From contig NZ_JAKGBI010000024.1 of NCBI RefSeq assembly GCF_021530565.1, forward strand, positions 1-64,000: a stretch of DNA of 64,000 nucleotides, in the 5' to 3' direction. The notes under the pieces were generated by a model. It worked only from the letters and a program-made list of their open reading frames with translations. It was not told where the DNA came from and made no database searches. A program made the translations under genes and the position numbers. The first letter of the stretch is position 1, and each line of letters opens with the position of its first letter. Below are positions 25,073 to 33,578 of the stretch, in pieces. Origin of the DNA: Pseudoalteromonas sp. SMS1. GTDB taxonomy: Bacteria > Pseudomonadota > Gammaproteobacteria > Enterobacterales > Alteromonadaceae.

Positions 25073-26367
25073 TGTAAGGTGACCCCAAAATCAGATAAAC
25101 ATGATTGCAACGTTGCACGATAACTTTCACTACGTTTAGATGCACATTCTAGCTGAACCCACCGCCCCTTTGAGAAGTTGCTTGATTGTGTCAGTGCCAT
25201 ACTCGACGCCGTGATAGGGACTATGCCACCGAGTTGACCACAACACAGCAATGCACCTTGCAAACCCAGCTTGTGAAGGATAGCTTCAAAACTTACGGGA
25301 GCTTGATAAATAACGTCATACTGACGCAGACGAAGTGAATTGCCCAGTGATAGTTTATCCCGCCAGCGCAATGCGATACTCCCCATAGACTCACGCGCAT
25401 TCACTTCAATCACCGGGTAAACTGTGCCATCCTTTAATAACGCAGAATCGACACAAATCGGGCCAAAGTAACCCGCCTTAAACAATTCAGACAGTAACAG
25501 TCTGATCTGCTCATAATAGTCCGAGCGTGCCACAACCTGCTCAAGTGCCTGACAAGATAGATTTATTCCATTGAAACGAAAGCCTTTATTTTCAACTTGG
25601 CACAAACCAATTAATGTCAATTCGCCACACGAACTGACCGCCCATTGACTAGAAAAGTCGAGCTCAATATCCAGCCAAGGCTGGGCAATCATTCCCCCCT
25701 GTTTACCCTGCTTGCTCTGGGTTTGAAAGTGCCTTACCAAGCGCTCAGCAATACGCTGCTCTCTAACCAAGTAAGTCCCTTTGCCCGATACCCCAAATGC
25801 TTCTTTCAGTACATATGGATAATCCAGATCAAGCAGTTGATTAATGTCTTCTTGGTGGTCAATTACCGTTCCTAAGCTGGGTATTTCTAACTGGTGACAG
25901 AGTGTCGTAATGGTGGACTTGCTATTTGCATAGCGAATCGCATTGAGCCCGGGAGATGAATGCACATTGGAGACTGGTGCCTCGGCTAAATGGGCATAAG
26001 GAACTTGAATACATGACGAGAGCCTGTCTCGTATTGCAGAATGAGACTTCTCAGCGTCTGTTTGCATTGAAGCGAAAATATCTGGCCATGCCGGTTTATC
26101 GGCCGATTGCCATGCATGGATACTCTCAAACACCGAGTGGGTGTCATAACTGCCACCGAGGCGCACATGATAGTCATGTAATGCCTGACATTTTGGCGTG
26201 ATTGTCAATGCAATATCCTGAGCCCTAGCGGGCACAAACATATCATCTAATAGCGCCAAATCCATCGCACTCCTCACGCCTTTAGGGGCTGGAAGTGATA
26301 AATAGTCGCCATCATGCCAACTGGCTTCTGGATCAAAGTGTGCCCAGTATACATGGGGTATGTACAC
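25069..26367 (-). CDS. ATP-grasp ligase, probable aminoacyl-carrier-protein ligase
   Basis: 432-residue ATP-grasp enzyme: ATP-binding YVLKEAFGVSGKGTYLV (about 190-206), a central IAQPWLDIELDFSS, and metal-binding VIEVNARESMG (about 325-335). ATP-grasp ligases join a carboxylate to an amine or thiol through an acyl phosphate. The gene sits 3 bases after a discrete acyl carrier protein, the same pairing as butirosin BtrJ (ATP-grasp) with BtrI (ACP), in which an amino acid is loaded on the carrier. A role loading an amino or hydroxy acid on the ACP is therefore inferred. GTG start, GAGG 8 bases upstream. Peptide or sugar ligation without the ACP is the alternative. Confidence 0.78.
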   Translation of the reverse strand: MYIPHVYWAHFDPEASWHDGDYLSLPAPKGVRSAMDLALLDDMFVPARAQDIALTITPKCQALHDYHVRLGGSYDTHSVFESIHAWQSADKPAWPDIFASMQTDAEKSHSAIRDRLSSCIQVPYAHLAEAPVSNVHSSPGLNAIRYANSKSTITTLCHQLEIPSLGTVIDHQEDINQLLDLDYPYVLKEAFGVSGKGTYLVREQRIAERLVRHFQTQSKQGKQGGMIAQPWLDIELDFSSQWAVSSCGELTLIGLCQVENKGFRFNGINLSCQALEQVVARSDYYEQIRLLLSELFKAGYFGPICVDSALLKDGTVYPVIEVNARESMGSIALRWRDKLSLGNSLRLRQYDVIYQAPVSFEAILHKLGLQGALLCCGQLGGIVPITASSMALTQSSNFSKGRWVQLECASKRSESYRATLQSCLSDFGVTLQ

Positions 26368-26370
26368 AGC

Positions 26371-26640
26371 TTATACCTCGGCTGTGCAATGAGCCACAAT
26401 ATAATCCACTAAACGCTTTGCAGATGTTAGGTTATCAAAATCAAAGGCATCAAAATCCACTTCAATATCAAATTGACTCTCCAACCCCAGCATAAAGTCA
26501 ACAATATCTAAAGAATCAATGCCAAAGTCCTCTATAAAGTTACTTTGCTCTGTCACTTGCCCAGCCAGGCTGGGATCATTTTTTATACTGCATAGTAACT
26601 CATTAATTTCAGACAAATAATTCACTTTCTGCGCTTCCAT
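26371..26640 (-). CDS. Acyl carrier protein
   Basis: 89-residue stand-alone carrier protein: acidic, helical, with FGIDSLDIVDF in which Ser43 receives phosphopantetheine. Not the fatty-acid AcpP, which has a different sequence (…DSLDTVEL) and lies with fab genes. ATG at 26640 chosen over a TTG 18 codons earlier. It opens the tight operon that runs through the ATP-grasp, glycosyltransferase, radical-SAM and exporter genes. Likely holds the acyl or aminoacyl intermediate of the pathway. Confidence 0.9.
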   Translation of the reverse strand: MEAQKVNYLSEINELLCSIKNDPSLAGQVTEQSNFIEDFGIDSLDIVDFMLGLESQFDIEVDFDAFDFDNLTSAKRLVDYIVAHCTAEV

Positions 26641-26707
26641 CGGTTTTTCTATTATCGGTAGACTATTTAATAGACTTAAACGACTGATGCGCAATTTTCA
26701 ATCAAAA

Positions 26708-26736
26708 ATATTACATGTTAAACACACTGTTTACAA
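26708..26736 (-). promoter_or_regulatory. Probable promoter of the ACP-led operon
   Basis: On the minus strand TTGTAA (26731-26736), a 17-bp spacer and TATAAT-like TAATAT (26708-26713) lie upstream of the ACP start in the 226-base gap after the SDR gene. The leader would be about 60 bases. A start here would separate the ACP operon from the SDR gene. Confidence 0.5.
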
Positions 26737-26866
26737 TTATGGGACTCTGTATATTATTTAAGCTATTAAAACGGGGACTTAAGAAAAAACACCGCCAAAA
26801 AACTGCAAAATCGGCAATAAAAAATTTCCTGTTCGGTGAATTGTGAGAATGAATTCGCAGCCAATA

Positions 26867-27631
26867 TCAACCAATGTGGTAACCCCCATCGATCCGTAAA
26901 GTATCCCCGGTATGATAACTGCCTGCACCTGACATTAAATATATGGCTGCCCCGACCATTTCTTCGGCTGATGCCCAGCGTTTCATCGGTACTCTTAGTC
27001 TCTTTATTGACTCAAACTGCCGCTTATCTTGTTTGATATCCGCGTTCAAATCAGTATCCACCCAGCCAGGCATAATACAGTTAACGGTGATTTTATGTGA
27101 TGCCAGTTCAATTGCTAAAGCACGACATAAACCTTCAACCCCCGCCTTGGCACTGCTGTAATCGGTAAATTGTGCGTTCCCATGCAATGCAGCCAAGCTT
27201 GATACCGCGATTAGGCGACCTTCACCATGTGCTTTTAGTGGCCCAATTGCCGCTTGAAACGTATTCATTGTTCCCTCTAGATTCGTACTCAACGTGGTTC
27301 GCCATGCCATCCCATCAACTTCATCCAATGCACAACCTGTGCCGCGCCCTCCGGCATTTGCAATACACCCATATAACCCACCCGCCCAATTTGCAGCTTG
27401 TTCAAAAGCGGTGGCGACACTGCGTGGGCAGGTCACATCACACGCGACTGGGAGGACACGTTCTGCATGCGCTGAAATTGCCGCACATGCCTGGTGATTG
27501 CGCTGCTGATCTCGCGCAGCAATAATGACTTTTGCACCGAATGCATGTAGCCCTTTCGCTAGCGCGAAGCCGATGCCACGATTGCCTCCGGTCACAACAA
27601 TTGCTTTGTTATTTAGATCAAATAGTTTCAT
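26867..27631 (-). CDS. Short-chain dehydrogenase/reductase (FabG-like SDR)
   Basis: 254-residue classical SDR oxidoreductase. TGGNRGIG (14-21) binds NAD(P), NAGG stabilises the sheet, the catalytic Ser is in AVSSLAALHG, and Tyr-Lys in DYSSAKAG; the PGWVDTDLN segment follows. It reduces or oxidises a carbonyl/alcohol, either an ACP-bound acyl group or a sugar. The ATG at 27631 was chosen over a GTG eight codons earlier. It is the most upstream gene of the accessory cluster, same strand, but the ACP operon probably has its own promoter. Confidence 0.9.
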   Translation of the reverse strand: MKLFDLNNKAIVVTGGNRGIGFALAKGLHAFGAKVIIAARDQQRNHQACAAISAHAERVLPVACDVTCPRSVATAFEQAANWAGGLYGCIANAGGRGTGCALDEVDGMAWRTTLSTNLEGTMNTFQAAIGPLKAHGEGRLIAVSSLAALHGNAQFTDYSSAKAGVEGLCRALAIELASHKITVNCIMPGWVDTDLNADIKQDKRQFESIKRLRVPMKRWASAEEMVGAAIYLMSGAGSYHTGDTLRIDGGYHIG

Positions 27632-27787
27632 TTCCCTAGAACCTTTTTCAACCACAAGTAGTGCTATTAGTTCATAAATTATGCGAATGAGAAAGTGAGA
27701 AAATGTAAACTTAGAGTGTCAAACTTGGTGAGTGGAATATTGGCATTAAACAGCCAGGGCGCTCATTGCTCGGCACCGCTTTGATTG

Positions 27788-27829
27788 GGTTGACGACACA
27801 GTGTCAATGATGACGCTGCGTCGTCAACC
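27788..27829. repeat. Long imperfect inverted repeat at the cluster edge
   Basis: Arms GGTTGACGAC and GTCGTCAACC are perfect for 10 bp. After one mismatch, CAGTGTCA pairs with TGACGCTG with one G-T pair, leaving a 4-base loop: a 42-base hairpin. It lies between the SDR start and the AsmA-like stop, with no T-tract on either side. It may be a terminator for the AsmA-like gene, a processing signal or an operator. Confidence 0.75.
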
Positions 27830-27845
27830 ATGTATCGCTCAGAAG

Positions 27846-29792
27846 CTATCCACCAAATAACCCTTTAAACTTGTCTTTTAGTTTATCTTTTACGGCATCT
27901 TTGGCTTTGTCTTTCGCTGCACCGCTTAAGTCTAAGCGAGTGTCCACTTTGTGAAATGGACCTTTGATCCGCACGGGTACTTTAAAGCCAGTGCTTTTAT
28001 CACGACTACTTTGCCCTTCTATGGTATCGACTATGCCCGTTACCAAGCGATAATCTACAAACGTCTTAGGCAAATCAACCTCACCGGAGCCAGTCACACG
28101 AATAAGTGGGCTTGCTAGCAATAAATCGGTGTTTCTCCCAACCCCATGATTAAACTTAAAGCTCCCCGTTAGTGCTGAGAAGTCTGTCTTTTGCTCTGGG
28201 TCAAAGTCAGCGTTAATGCCCTCAGAAAGGCCTGAAAAATTGCCCTTAAGCATTTCCTGACCTTTACGCACCATTTCGGCCAAATTCGCGCCTTTTACAC
28301 CGCCATCTTTAAATTCAAAAGCTAAATTGCCATTAAGTCTCGAAACAAACTGCTTCTGGCTAGCGCCTTGAGTCTGCAAGTTCCAATTGATACTGCCTTT
28401 ACCAAGTACTTTATCAAAGTCGATTGCATCCGAGAGTAATGGCTGCGCATTAATGCCCTGAAGCTTAAAATTTGTTTCAACATGATAAGGTTTTACCGAT
28501 GCATTGACTGTGATAACACCACTGCCTTGACCATCATAAGCAACAAACTTATCCAACGAAACACGTGCGTTTCCTTGATTGAGGCGCACAGATAATTGGT
28601 TTTCACCTAACGTCACGTTGCGCGCTTTTAACCCCGTTGACCTTACAACGAGATGGGCGTCAAGTTGACCCAAAGCCGACAGATCGATTTCACTGTCATC
28701 CCATACAATAGGCTGAGCGGGTGCATTCTCTTCTGAAGGTGCTTCAGTGGCCACGACCGGTTCTGGTAAGTATGGATTTAAATCCAGCATGCCCAAATCT
28801 ACATTCGCTGTGATAGACAAACGCTCTTTGAGTTCAACCTGTGCACTGCCCGTTATTTTCAACTCATCCAATGCGGCACTCAGGCTTTCTAAACTAAAGA
28901 CATCGTCAGCAAACTGCATCGACCCTTTCACTTCGAATTGATTGAATGCATTGTCTTTCGCCTCTAGAGTAACTTTTTGCCACTGAGTGAGTGCTTTAAC
29001 AGAGTCTCCCGCTAGCACCAGCTCACCTTTGAAGCGCTGTGCCTGGTCTAAAACTTCGCCATTGAAATCAAGATTGACCAGTTCGTTACGCAAGGTTGTA
29101 ACAAACTTAAAGTCTTCACTCTGAATTGCTTGGGCTGGATTATCGACAGTGAGCGCGATATTAAATTGCTGGTTTTGATAGGTAACGGCGCCTTCGACCA
29201 TTAAAGCTTGATAGAGAGAAGGTAACATGACACTCAGTTTCAAGTCCGAGAGTTGCTGCTTCGTGCCAGCTTGTGCGTCTTGATAAGTGACCGTCCCACC
29301 GTAGATAGCGACTTCACCCAACGCAATATCAAATCCAGAGGGCAATTGTGTCTTCCCACTAGCTTGTTGTGAAGAAACTTGCGCTGAGTTTGGGGTCGCG
29401 GAAGTCGGAAATAACTGCCAATTTGGCTGACCTGCCGCATCGACTTCAAGCAAAATTTGCGGGTTCTTTATGACAAATTGCTCAAGCTTAAACTCTCCGG
29501 ATAATAAAGAAACCCAAGGGATATGCACCGCAAGTTGTTCCATTGTCAACATGTGCGGCTGACTACCTGACGGCATATTCGCGAACTCAACATCATTGAG
29601 TGTAATATTCAGTTCAGGAAAAACGGATAACTCGCTATCTCCAGTAATGGCCAACGTTCGACCCGTCGTTTTCTCTACTTGTGATGTTATCTGTGACACA
29701 ATCGTGTCCGTTGGGATCAGTAGGGGCGCAAGAATTATCAATCCAACGAGTAATACTAAAATTCCCACAACACCTTTCAAAATTGCCTTCAT
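27846..29792 (-). CDS. AsmA family protein
   Basis: 648-residue AsmA-like protein: one N-terminal membrane helix (GVVGILVLLVGLIILAPLLI) anchors a long periplasmic beta-rich region; the AsmA N-terminal domain (about 25-140, with TGRTLAITGDSELSVFPEL) and the AsmA-2 C-terminal domain (about 400-600, KGSINWNLQTQG, FKDGGVKGANLAEMV) are recognisable. The tail is lysine/aspartate-rich (KDKLKDKFKG). AsmA-like proteins are linked to phospholipid transfer to and integrity of the outer membrane. AAGGA lies 6 bases before the chosen ATG. Monocistronic; not obviously part of the cluster to its left. Confidence 0.9.
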   Translation of the reverse strand: MKAILKGVVGILVLLVGLIILAPLLIPTDTIVSQITSQVEKTTGRTLAITGDSELSVFPELNITLNDVEFANMPSGSQPHMLTMEQLAVHIPWVSLLSGEFKLEQFVIKNPQILLEVDAAGQPNWQLFPTSATPNSAQVSSQQASGKTQLPSGFDIALGEVAIYGGTVTYQDAQAGTKQQLSDLKLSVMLPSLYQALMVEGAVTYQNQQFNIALTVDNPAQAIQSEDFKFVTTLRNELVNLDFNGEVLDQAQRFKGELVLAGDSVKALTQWQKVTLEAKDNAFNQFEVKGSMQFADDVFSLESLSAALDELKITGSAQVELKERLSITANVDLGMLDLNPYLPEPVVATEAPSEENAPAQPIVWDDSEIDLSALGQLDAHLVVRSTGLKARNVTLGENQLSVRLNQGNARVSLDKFVAYDGQGSGVITVNASVKPYHVETNFKLQGINAQPLLSDAIDFDKVLGKGSINWNLQTQGASQKQFVSRLNGNLAFEFKDGGVKGANLAEMVRKGQEMLKGNFSGLSEGINADFDPEQKTDFSALTGSFKFNHGVGRNTDLLLASPLIRVTGSGEVDLPKTFVDYRLVTGIVDTIEGQSSRDKSTGFKVPVRIKGPFHKVDTRLDLSGAAKDKAKDAVKDKLKDKFKGLFGG

Positions 29793-30016
29793 TGACCATC
29801 CTTCCACTGAAATAAACTTATATGCATTATCATAGCGAGGTGAATAAAAAACCACAAAAAAGTCGTCATTTGTGGCGTCATATTATCTTTATAGTGCAGC
29901 GATTGGGGGTTGTTTAAGCGCCCTCTCCAATCACGGTAAAATGACGAAATAGATCAAAACAATACCTTCGAATCCTCCTTTACTCAAGAAACACCAAAAA
30001 GAACCTAAAAAGCACA

Positions 30017-30044
30017 TTGCAACTGCGCTGGATCTAGGTATGAT
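30017..30044 (+). promoter_or_regulatory. Probable promoter for the 388-aa unknown gene
   Basis: TTGCAA (30017-30022), 16-bp spacer, TATGAT (30039-30044). This would give a leader of about 75 bases before the ATG at 30126. Confidence 0.5.
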
Positions 30045-30125
30045 CCTCGCCCTTGCCAGTTTAATGATCAATTCGCTAAACTGAATAGTCTAGATTTTAA
30101 CCTAACGTTGGAGAATCCCCGCAGC

Positions 30126-31292
30126 ATGAAAAAGTTGCTCATATCACCGTCAAATATGGCTTTGGGCGAACAAGAAAGTCAGATTTATCAAAATATTTTA
30201 AAGCAATCGACTGAGATCAGTCTCAACTTGATGGCTGTAAAGGTAGAAAATCACCCAGAGGACTTCCTGGGTTGGTGTTATGAATTACTCGATGTAGCTA
30301 AAAATCGTATCAACTTTGACCTACTGGACGACCACCAGCTACCGACGGTTAAAAAACTGCAAGACTTGTTGATTTCAGCCATCAGCTTTTTGCAGGTCAA
30401 AACCCTGAGAATTGCCCCTTGGCCAGTGATCAGTGAGTTTATTGCGGGACGTCAAGCACTGCTCGCGCTTGAAGAGCAGATCAAACTGATGGATTACATT
30501 GCAACGCTACGCGACACTCCGCTAACAGACATGATTGTTGAAGACCGCTTAGCTTTTGCAGGTAAACACACCGCGAAGCATGATGTCAGCGTCTACCAGT
30601 TTGATGTTGAGTGGTTTGGTTCAACTAAAAGTGCAAAAGGGTTTCATCAACAGTTAGCTGATTTACCGGCGCTTTTCGATCAGGCATTGGCACATATTCC
30701 GCTTGAAGGTCCGGTAAGTGAAACCGACTACCAAGCATTTATGATTGCGTATTTGGAAGCATTCAATGGCAGTGATGAAAAGCCAACACTGGCGCCTGCC
30801 ACGCGGTTACTTGCAATGCGTCGCCCTGACGTCTTCACGCCTATCTCAAACAATCGTTTGGATGCGCTATGCCAAGCATTAGGCATAACACGATTGAGTA
30901 ACCGCGATTTTGAAAGGTACTGGGTCGATATTGTTCAGACAATTGCGAAAATGCCTTGGTTTGCCATGGCCACAGAAACCAATGAGCTTGAAGGTCAACT
31001 GATTCCAATTAAAGCCCTATTGCCAACTTTTTTCTATTACGCAGATAAAGATACGGCAATCTCTTCTAACTACTACAAATTATTGCACAAACCAAAGCGA
31101 ACTAGCACCGCGTCAGGCAGCAGAACCGTTAAGCGTAGTAAAGAGTCAGCAGCAACCTTGGTGGATAGAGCCCTGAGTGATGAAGCCATTCCTGAGCATA
31201 TCAAAGCAAAACGTGACTCTATCATCTCAGAAGTAGAAAAAGGACGCAGTGTGGATGAAACTATTCAATTAATGCGCACAATTTTCGGTTAA
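30126..31292 (+). CDS. Hypothetical protein, 388 aa
   Basis: I do not recognise this protein. It is cytosolic by appearance, without signal peptide or membrane helix, mostly helical, and begins MKKLLISPSNMALGEQESQI. The middle part holds several aromatic/charged motifs (PWPVISEFIAGRQALLALEE, RRPDVFTPISNNRLDALCQ, RYWVDIVQ) and the C-terminus is basic then helical (KRSKESAATLVDRALSDE). The RRPDVFTPIS region recalls nucleic-acid-modification proteins only vaguely, too weakly for a call. ATG at 30126 preferred over an upstream TTG. A perfect 11-bp hairpin follows the stop. Monocistronic, own promoter. Confidence 0.85.
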   Translation: MKKLLISPSNMALGEQESQIYQNILKQSTEISLNLMAVKVENHPEDFLGWCYELLDVAKNRINFDLLDDHQLPTVKKLQDLLISAISFLQVKTLRIAPWPVISEFIAGRQALLALEEQIKLMDYIATLRDTPLTDMIVEDRLAFAGKHTAKHDVSVYQFDVEWFGSTKSAKGFHQQLADLPALFDQALAHIPLEGPVSETDYQAFMIAYLEAFNGSDEKPTLAPATRLLAMRRPDVFTPISNNRLDALCQALGITRLSNRDFERYWVDIVQTIAKMPWFAMATETNELEGQLIPIKALLPTFFYYADKDTAISSNYYKLLHKPKRTSTASGSRTVKRSKESAATLVDRALSDEAIPEHIKAKRDSIISEVEKGRSVDETIQLMRTIFG

Positions 31293-31299
31293 TCGACAG

Positions 31300-31332
31300 G
31301 GATAACCTGCCTAAAAACAGTGCAGGTTATCC
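31300..31332. repeat. Perfect 11-bp hairpin after the 388-aa gene
   Basis: GGATAACCTGC pairs perfectly with GCAGGTTATCC across an 11-base A-rich loop, 8 bases after the stop. No T-tract follows, so it may be a Rho-dependent end or mRNA stabiliser rather than an intrinsic terminator. Confidence 0.75.
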
Positions 31333-31373
31333 AAATACGCACCACCTAAGTGCAACCTATCTGTGTGTCTCCC

Positions 31374-31400
31374 TTGCACATGGCCACATCCTGCTATAAT
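31374..31400 (+). promoter_or_regulatory. Probable promoter of the TorF-type porin
   Basis: TTGCAC (31374-31379), a 15-bp spacer and consensus TATAAT (31395-31400) with the extended TGC just upstream. It implies a leader of about 155 bases before the ATG, long enough for regulation by small RNAs or structure. Confidence 0.6.
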
Positions 31401-31562
31401 TATCGTTTTCAATTTCAATCAGATATTAAAAATCTCACGCAGCTTTTTTGTACTGGCGTAAAGATTGCGTTTGCAGGGGACTGTTGATCTTTTTGCTGCG
31501 CCTAAAAGTTCAATGGCCCAAAGTTCAAATTACAAATTTTTCTGTGCCATATAGGAACCATT

Positions 31563-32249
31563 ATGACAAATAAAGCTTCACTTATTGCTTGCACCTGTTG
31601 TGCGCTATTTAGCGTCGACCTATTCGCCGCCAGTGAACATAGCGTCACTGCGAACGTGGCAGCCAGTTCAAATTACTTCTGGCGAGGCATTACTCAATCA
31701 GATGACGGCGCCGCTGTGTCAGGTGGCATTGACTATAGTAACGAGTCTGGGTTTTATATCGGAACCTGGGCCTCGAACGTTGACTTTGGAGAGACTTCCA
31801 GCACCAGCTACGAGCTAGACTTGTATTTGGGTTTTAGCGGCGAAATCCAAAAAGTACGGTATGACCTTGGTTATATCCATTACGCCTACCCCGATGCGTC
31901 GGGAGATATCGATTTTGGGGAAGTGTACGCAGCGCTCGGTTGGCGGAATGTGGATTTTAAAGTGAGCTATATGACACATGCGCAAGATGGCAGTAGCACT
32001 GAAGAAGACATGTTGTACATTGAGCTCAACGCAAGTTTTCCCGTATTCAAAGGGTCAGAATTAGGTGTACATATCGGAAACTCTCGTGGAGATACCGTTA
32101 TGGAATGGACCGGTGAAGATGACAGCTATATGGATTATGGCATCAGCCTAAGTAAAGATGGCTACACATTTGGGCTAGTTAAAACAGACTTGGATGCGGA
32201 TGACGATGTCAAAGTATATGTCAGCTACGCATTAGATTTTGACCTGTAA
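31563..32249 (+). CDS. TorF family putative outer-membrane porin
   Basis: 228-residue outer-membrane beta-barrel protein. A signal peptide (about 1-22, ending DLFA) is followed by the family signature VTANVAASSNYFWRGITQSDDGAAVSGG, and then alternating polar/aromatic strands and a C-terminal YVSYALDFDL. This matches the gcw_chp/TorF family (TIGR02001, from recall), whose members are proposed porins; transport specificity is not known. AGGA lies 6 bases before ATG. Single gene with long leader and a bidirectional terminator shared with purT. Confidence 0.85.
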   Translation: MTNKASLIACTCCALFSVDLFAASEHSVTANVAASSNYFWRGITQSDDGAAVSGGIDYSNESGFYIGTWASNVDFGETSSTSYELDLYLGFSGEIQKVRYDLGYIHYAYPDASGDIDFGEVYAALGWRNVDFKVSYMTHAQDGSSTEEDMLYIELNASFPVFKGSELGVHIGNSRGDTVMEWTGEDDSYMDYGISLSKDGYTFGLVKTDLDADDDVKVYVSYALDFDL

Positions 32250-32269
32250 GGTTAAGTTGCTGCAAAACC

Positions 32270-32289
32270 AAAGGGCCTATTGGCCCTTT
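32270..32289. terminator. Bidirectional terminator between porin and purT
   Basis: AAAGGGCC-TATT-GGCCCTTT: 8-bp perfect stem with flanking A and T runs, between convergent genes (stop codons at 32249 and 32296). Confidence 0.8.
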
Positions 32290-32295
32290 ATATCG

Positions 32296-33483
32296 TTATA
32301 GCTTAACGCCAATTGTTGAGCTGACCTGCTTCGCTATCGCAACTGCGGAATCAATATCCTCAGCCCGAGCAAGGGCAACCCCCATTCTACGCACACCCTG
32401 TACTTCTGGTTTACCAAATAAACGAAGATCGGTATTCGGCACAGACAATGCTTCTGCGACATGGGTAAACTGTAGTGCTTGTGAACTTCCCTCTACTAAA
32501 ATAACACTGGACGCGGAAGGTCCGTTAAAATGGATATTAGGAATAGGTAACCCCAGCACTGCACGGGCATGTAACGCAAACTCGCTAAGGTGCTGTGAAA
32601 TGAGCGTCACCATACCGGTGTCATGCGGTCGCGGAGAAACTTCACTGAAATAGACCTCATCACCTTTGATGAACAGCTCCACACCGAATAACCCTCTCCC
32701 ACCTAATGCATCCGTTATCTTACCTGCCATCTCTTGGCTGCGTGCCAACGCGATATCACTCATAACCTGTGGTTGCCAACTTTGCTGATAATCACCATTC
32801 GCTTGCACATGTCCTATGGGTTCACAAAAGCTGGTGCCATCAACATGTCGAATCGTCAACAAGGTGATTTCGTAATCGAAGTCAACAAAGCCTTCTACAA
32901 TCACCCGGCCTTTACCCGCTCGACCGCCCTGTTGGGCATATGTCCAAGCAGCCTCAATATCAGACGCGTGCTTCACCACACTTTGACCCTTACCGGATGA
33001 GCTCATGATCGGCTTTACGACACACGGCATGCCAATTTCAGCAATGGCGGCTTTGAAGTCGGCCAAGTTATCGACAAATTGATAAGCAGATGTTGCCAAC
33101 TGCAGCTGCTCAGCAGCAAGGCGTCGGATCCCCTCTCTGTTCATCGTTAACTGTGTGGCCTTTGCGGTAGGTACAACGGTAAAGCCCTGCGCTTCCAATT
33201 CGACCAATTTGTCTGTCGCGATCGCCTCTATTTCAGGCACAATGAAATCTGGTTGTTCTTGTTCAATGATCTCTGCGAGTCTCTCGCCGTCTAGCATGGA
33301 TAAAGTATAACTACGATCAGCAACTTGCATAGCTGGTGCATGTTCATATCTATCCAGTACAACGACCTCTGCACCGAGGCGTTTGAATTCAATCACCGTT
33401 TCTTTACCAAGCTCCCCGCCTCCACAAAATAATATTTTGCATGCCGTGTTGCTAAACGGTGTTCCTAGCAATTTTGTTTTCAT
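32296..33483 (-). CDS. purT: Formate-dependent phosphoribosylglycinamide formyltransferase
   Basis: 395-residue PurT (E. coli 392), which converts GAR, formate and ATP to formyl-GAR in purine synthesis. ATP-grasp superfamily: N-terminal CGGGELGKE, ATP-binding PCVVKPIMSSSGKGQSVV (about 150-167), and metal-binding SEVSPRPHDTGMVTLISQ. The ATG at 33483 has AGGAAACGTT upstream; the 19-codon longer frame does not match the family. Monocistronic, convergent with the porin gene. Confidence 0.97.
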   Translation of the reverse strand: MKTKLLGTPFSNTACKILFCGGGELGKETVIEFKRLGAEVVVLDRYEHAPAMQVADRSYTLSMLDGERLAEIIEQEQPDFIVPEIEAIATDKLVELEAQGFTVVPTAKATQLTMNREGIRRLAAEQLQLATSAYQFVDNLADFKAAIAEIGMPCVVKPIMSSSGKGQSVVKHASDIEAAWTYAQQGGRAGKGRVIVEGFVDFDYEITLLTIRHVDGTSFCEPIGHVQANGDYQQSWQPQVMSDIALARSQEMAGKITDALGGRGLFGVELFIKGDEVYFSEVSPRPHDTGMVTLISQHLSEFALHARAVLGLPIPNIHFNGPSASSVILVEGSSQALQFTHVAEALSVPNTDLRLFGKPEVQGVRRMGVALARAEDIDSAVAIAKQVSSTIGVKL

Positions 33484-33578
33484 AACGTTTCCTGATTCGC
33501 GTAATCTCACAGCGATATAGCCTACGTGGAGCCACCCCATTGCGTCCAGTGCTAATCCAAAAACATCGTCTGCCCGAC

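Noticed and set aside
26641..26866. Possible RiPP precursor gene between ACP and SDR
   Set aside because: Only a 12-codon frame starting MKIAHQSF on the minus strand exists, without ribosome-binding site; other gaps in the cluster were also empty of credible precursors.
9710..27631. Prophage, integron or transposon carrying the accessory cluster
   Set aside because: No integrase, transposase, att-like direct repeats or tRNA end was seen at either edge; acquisition remains possible, but the carrier is not visible.
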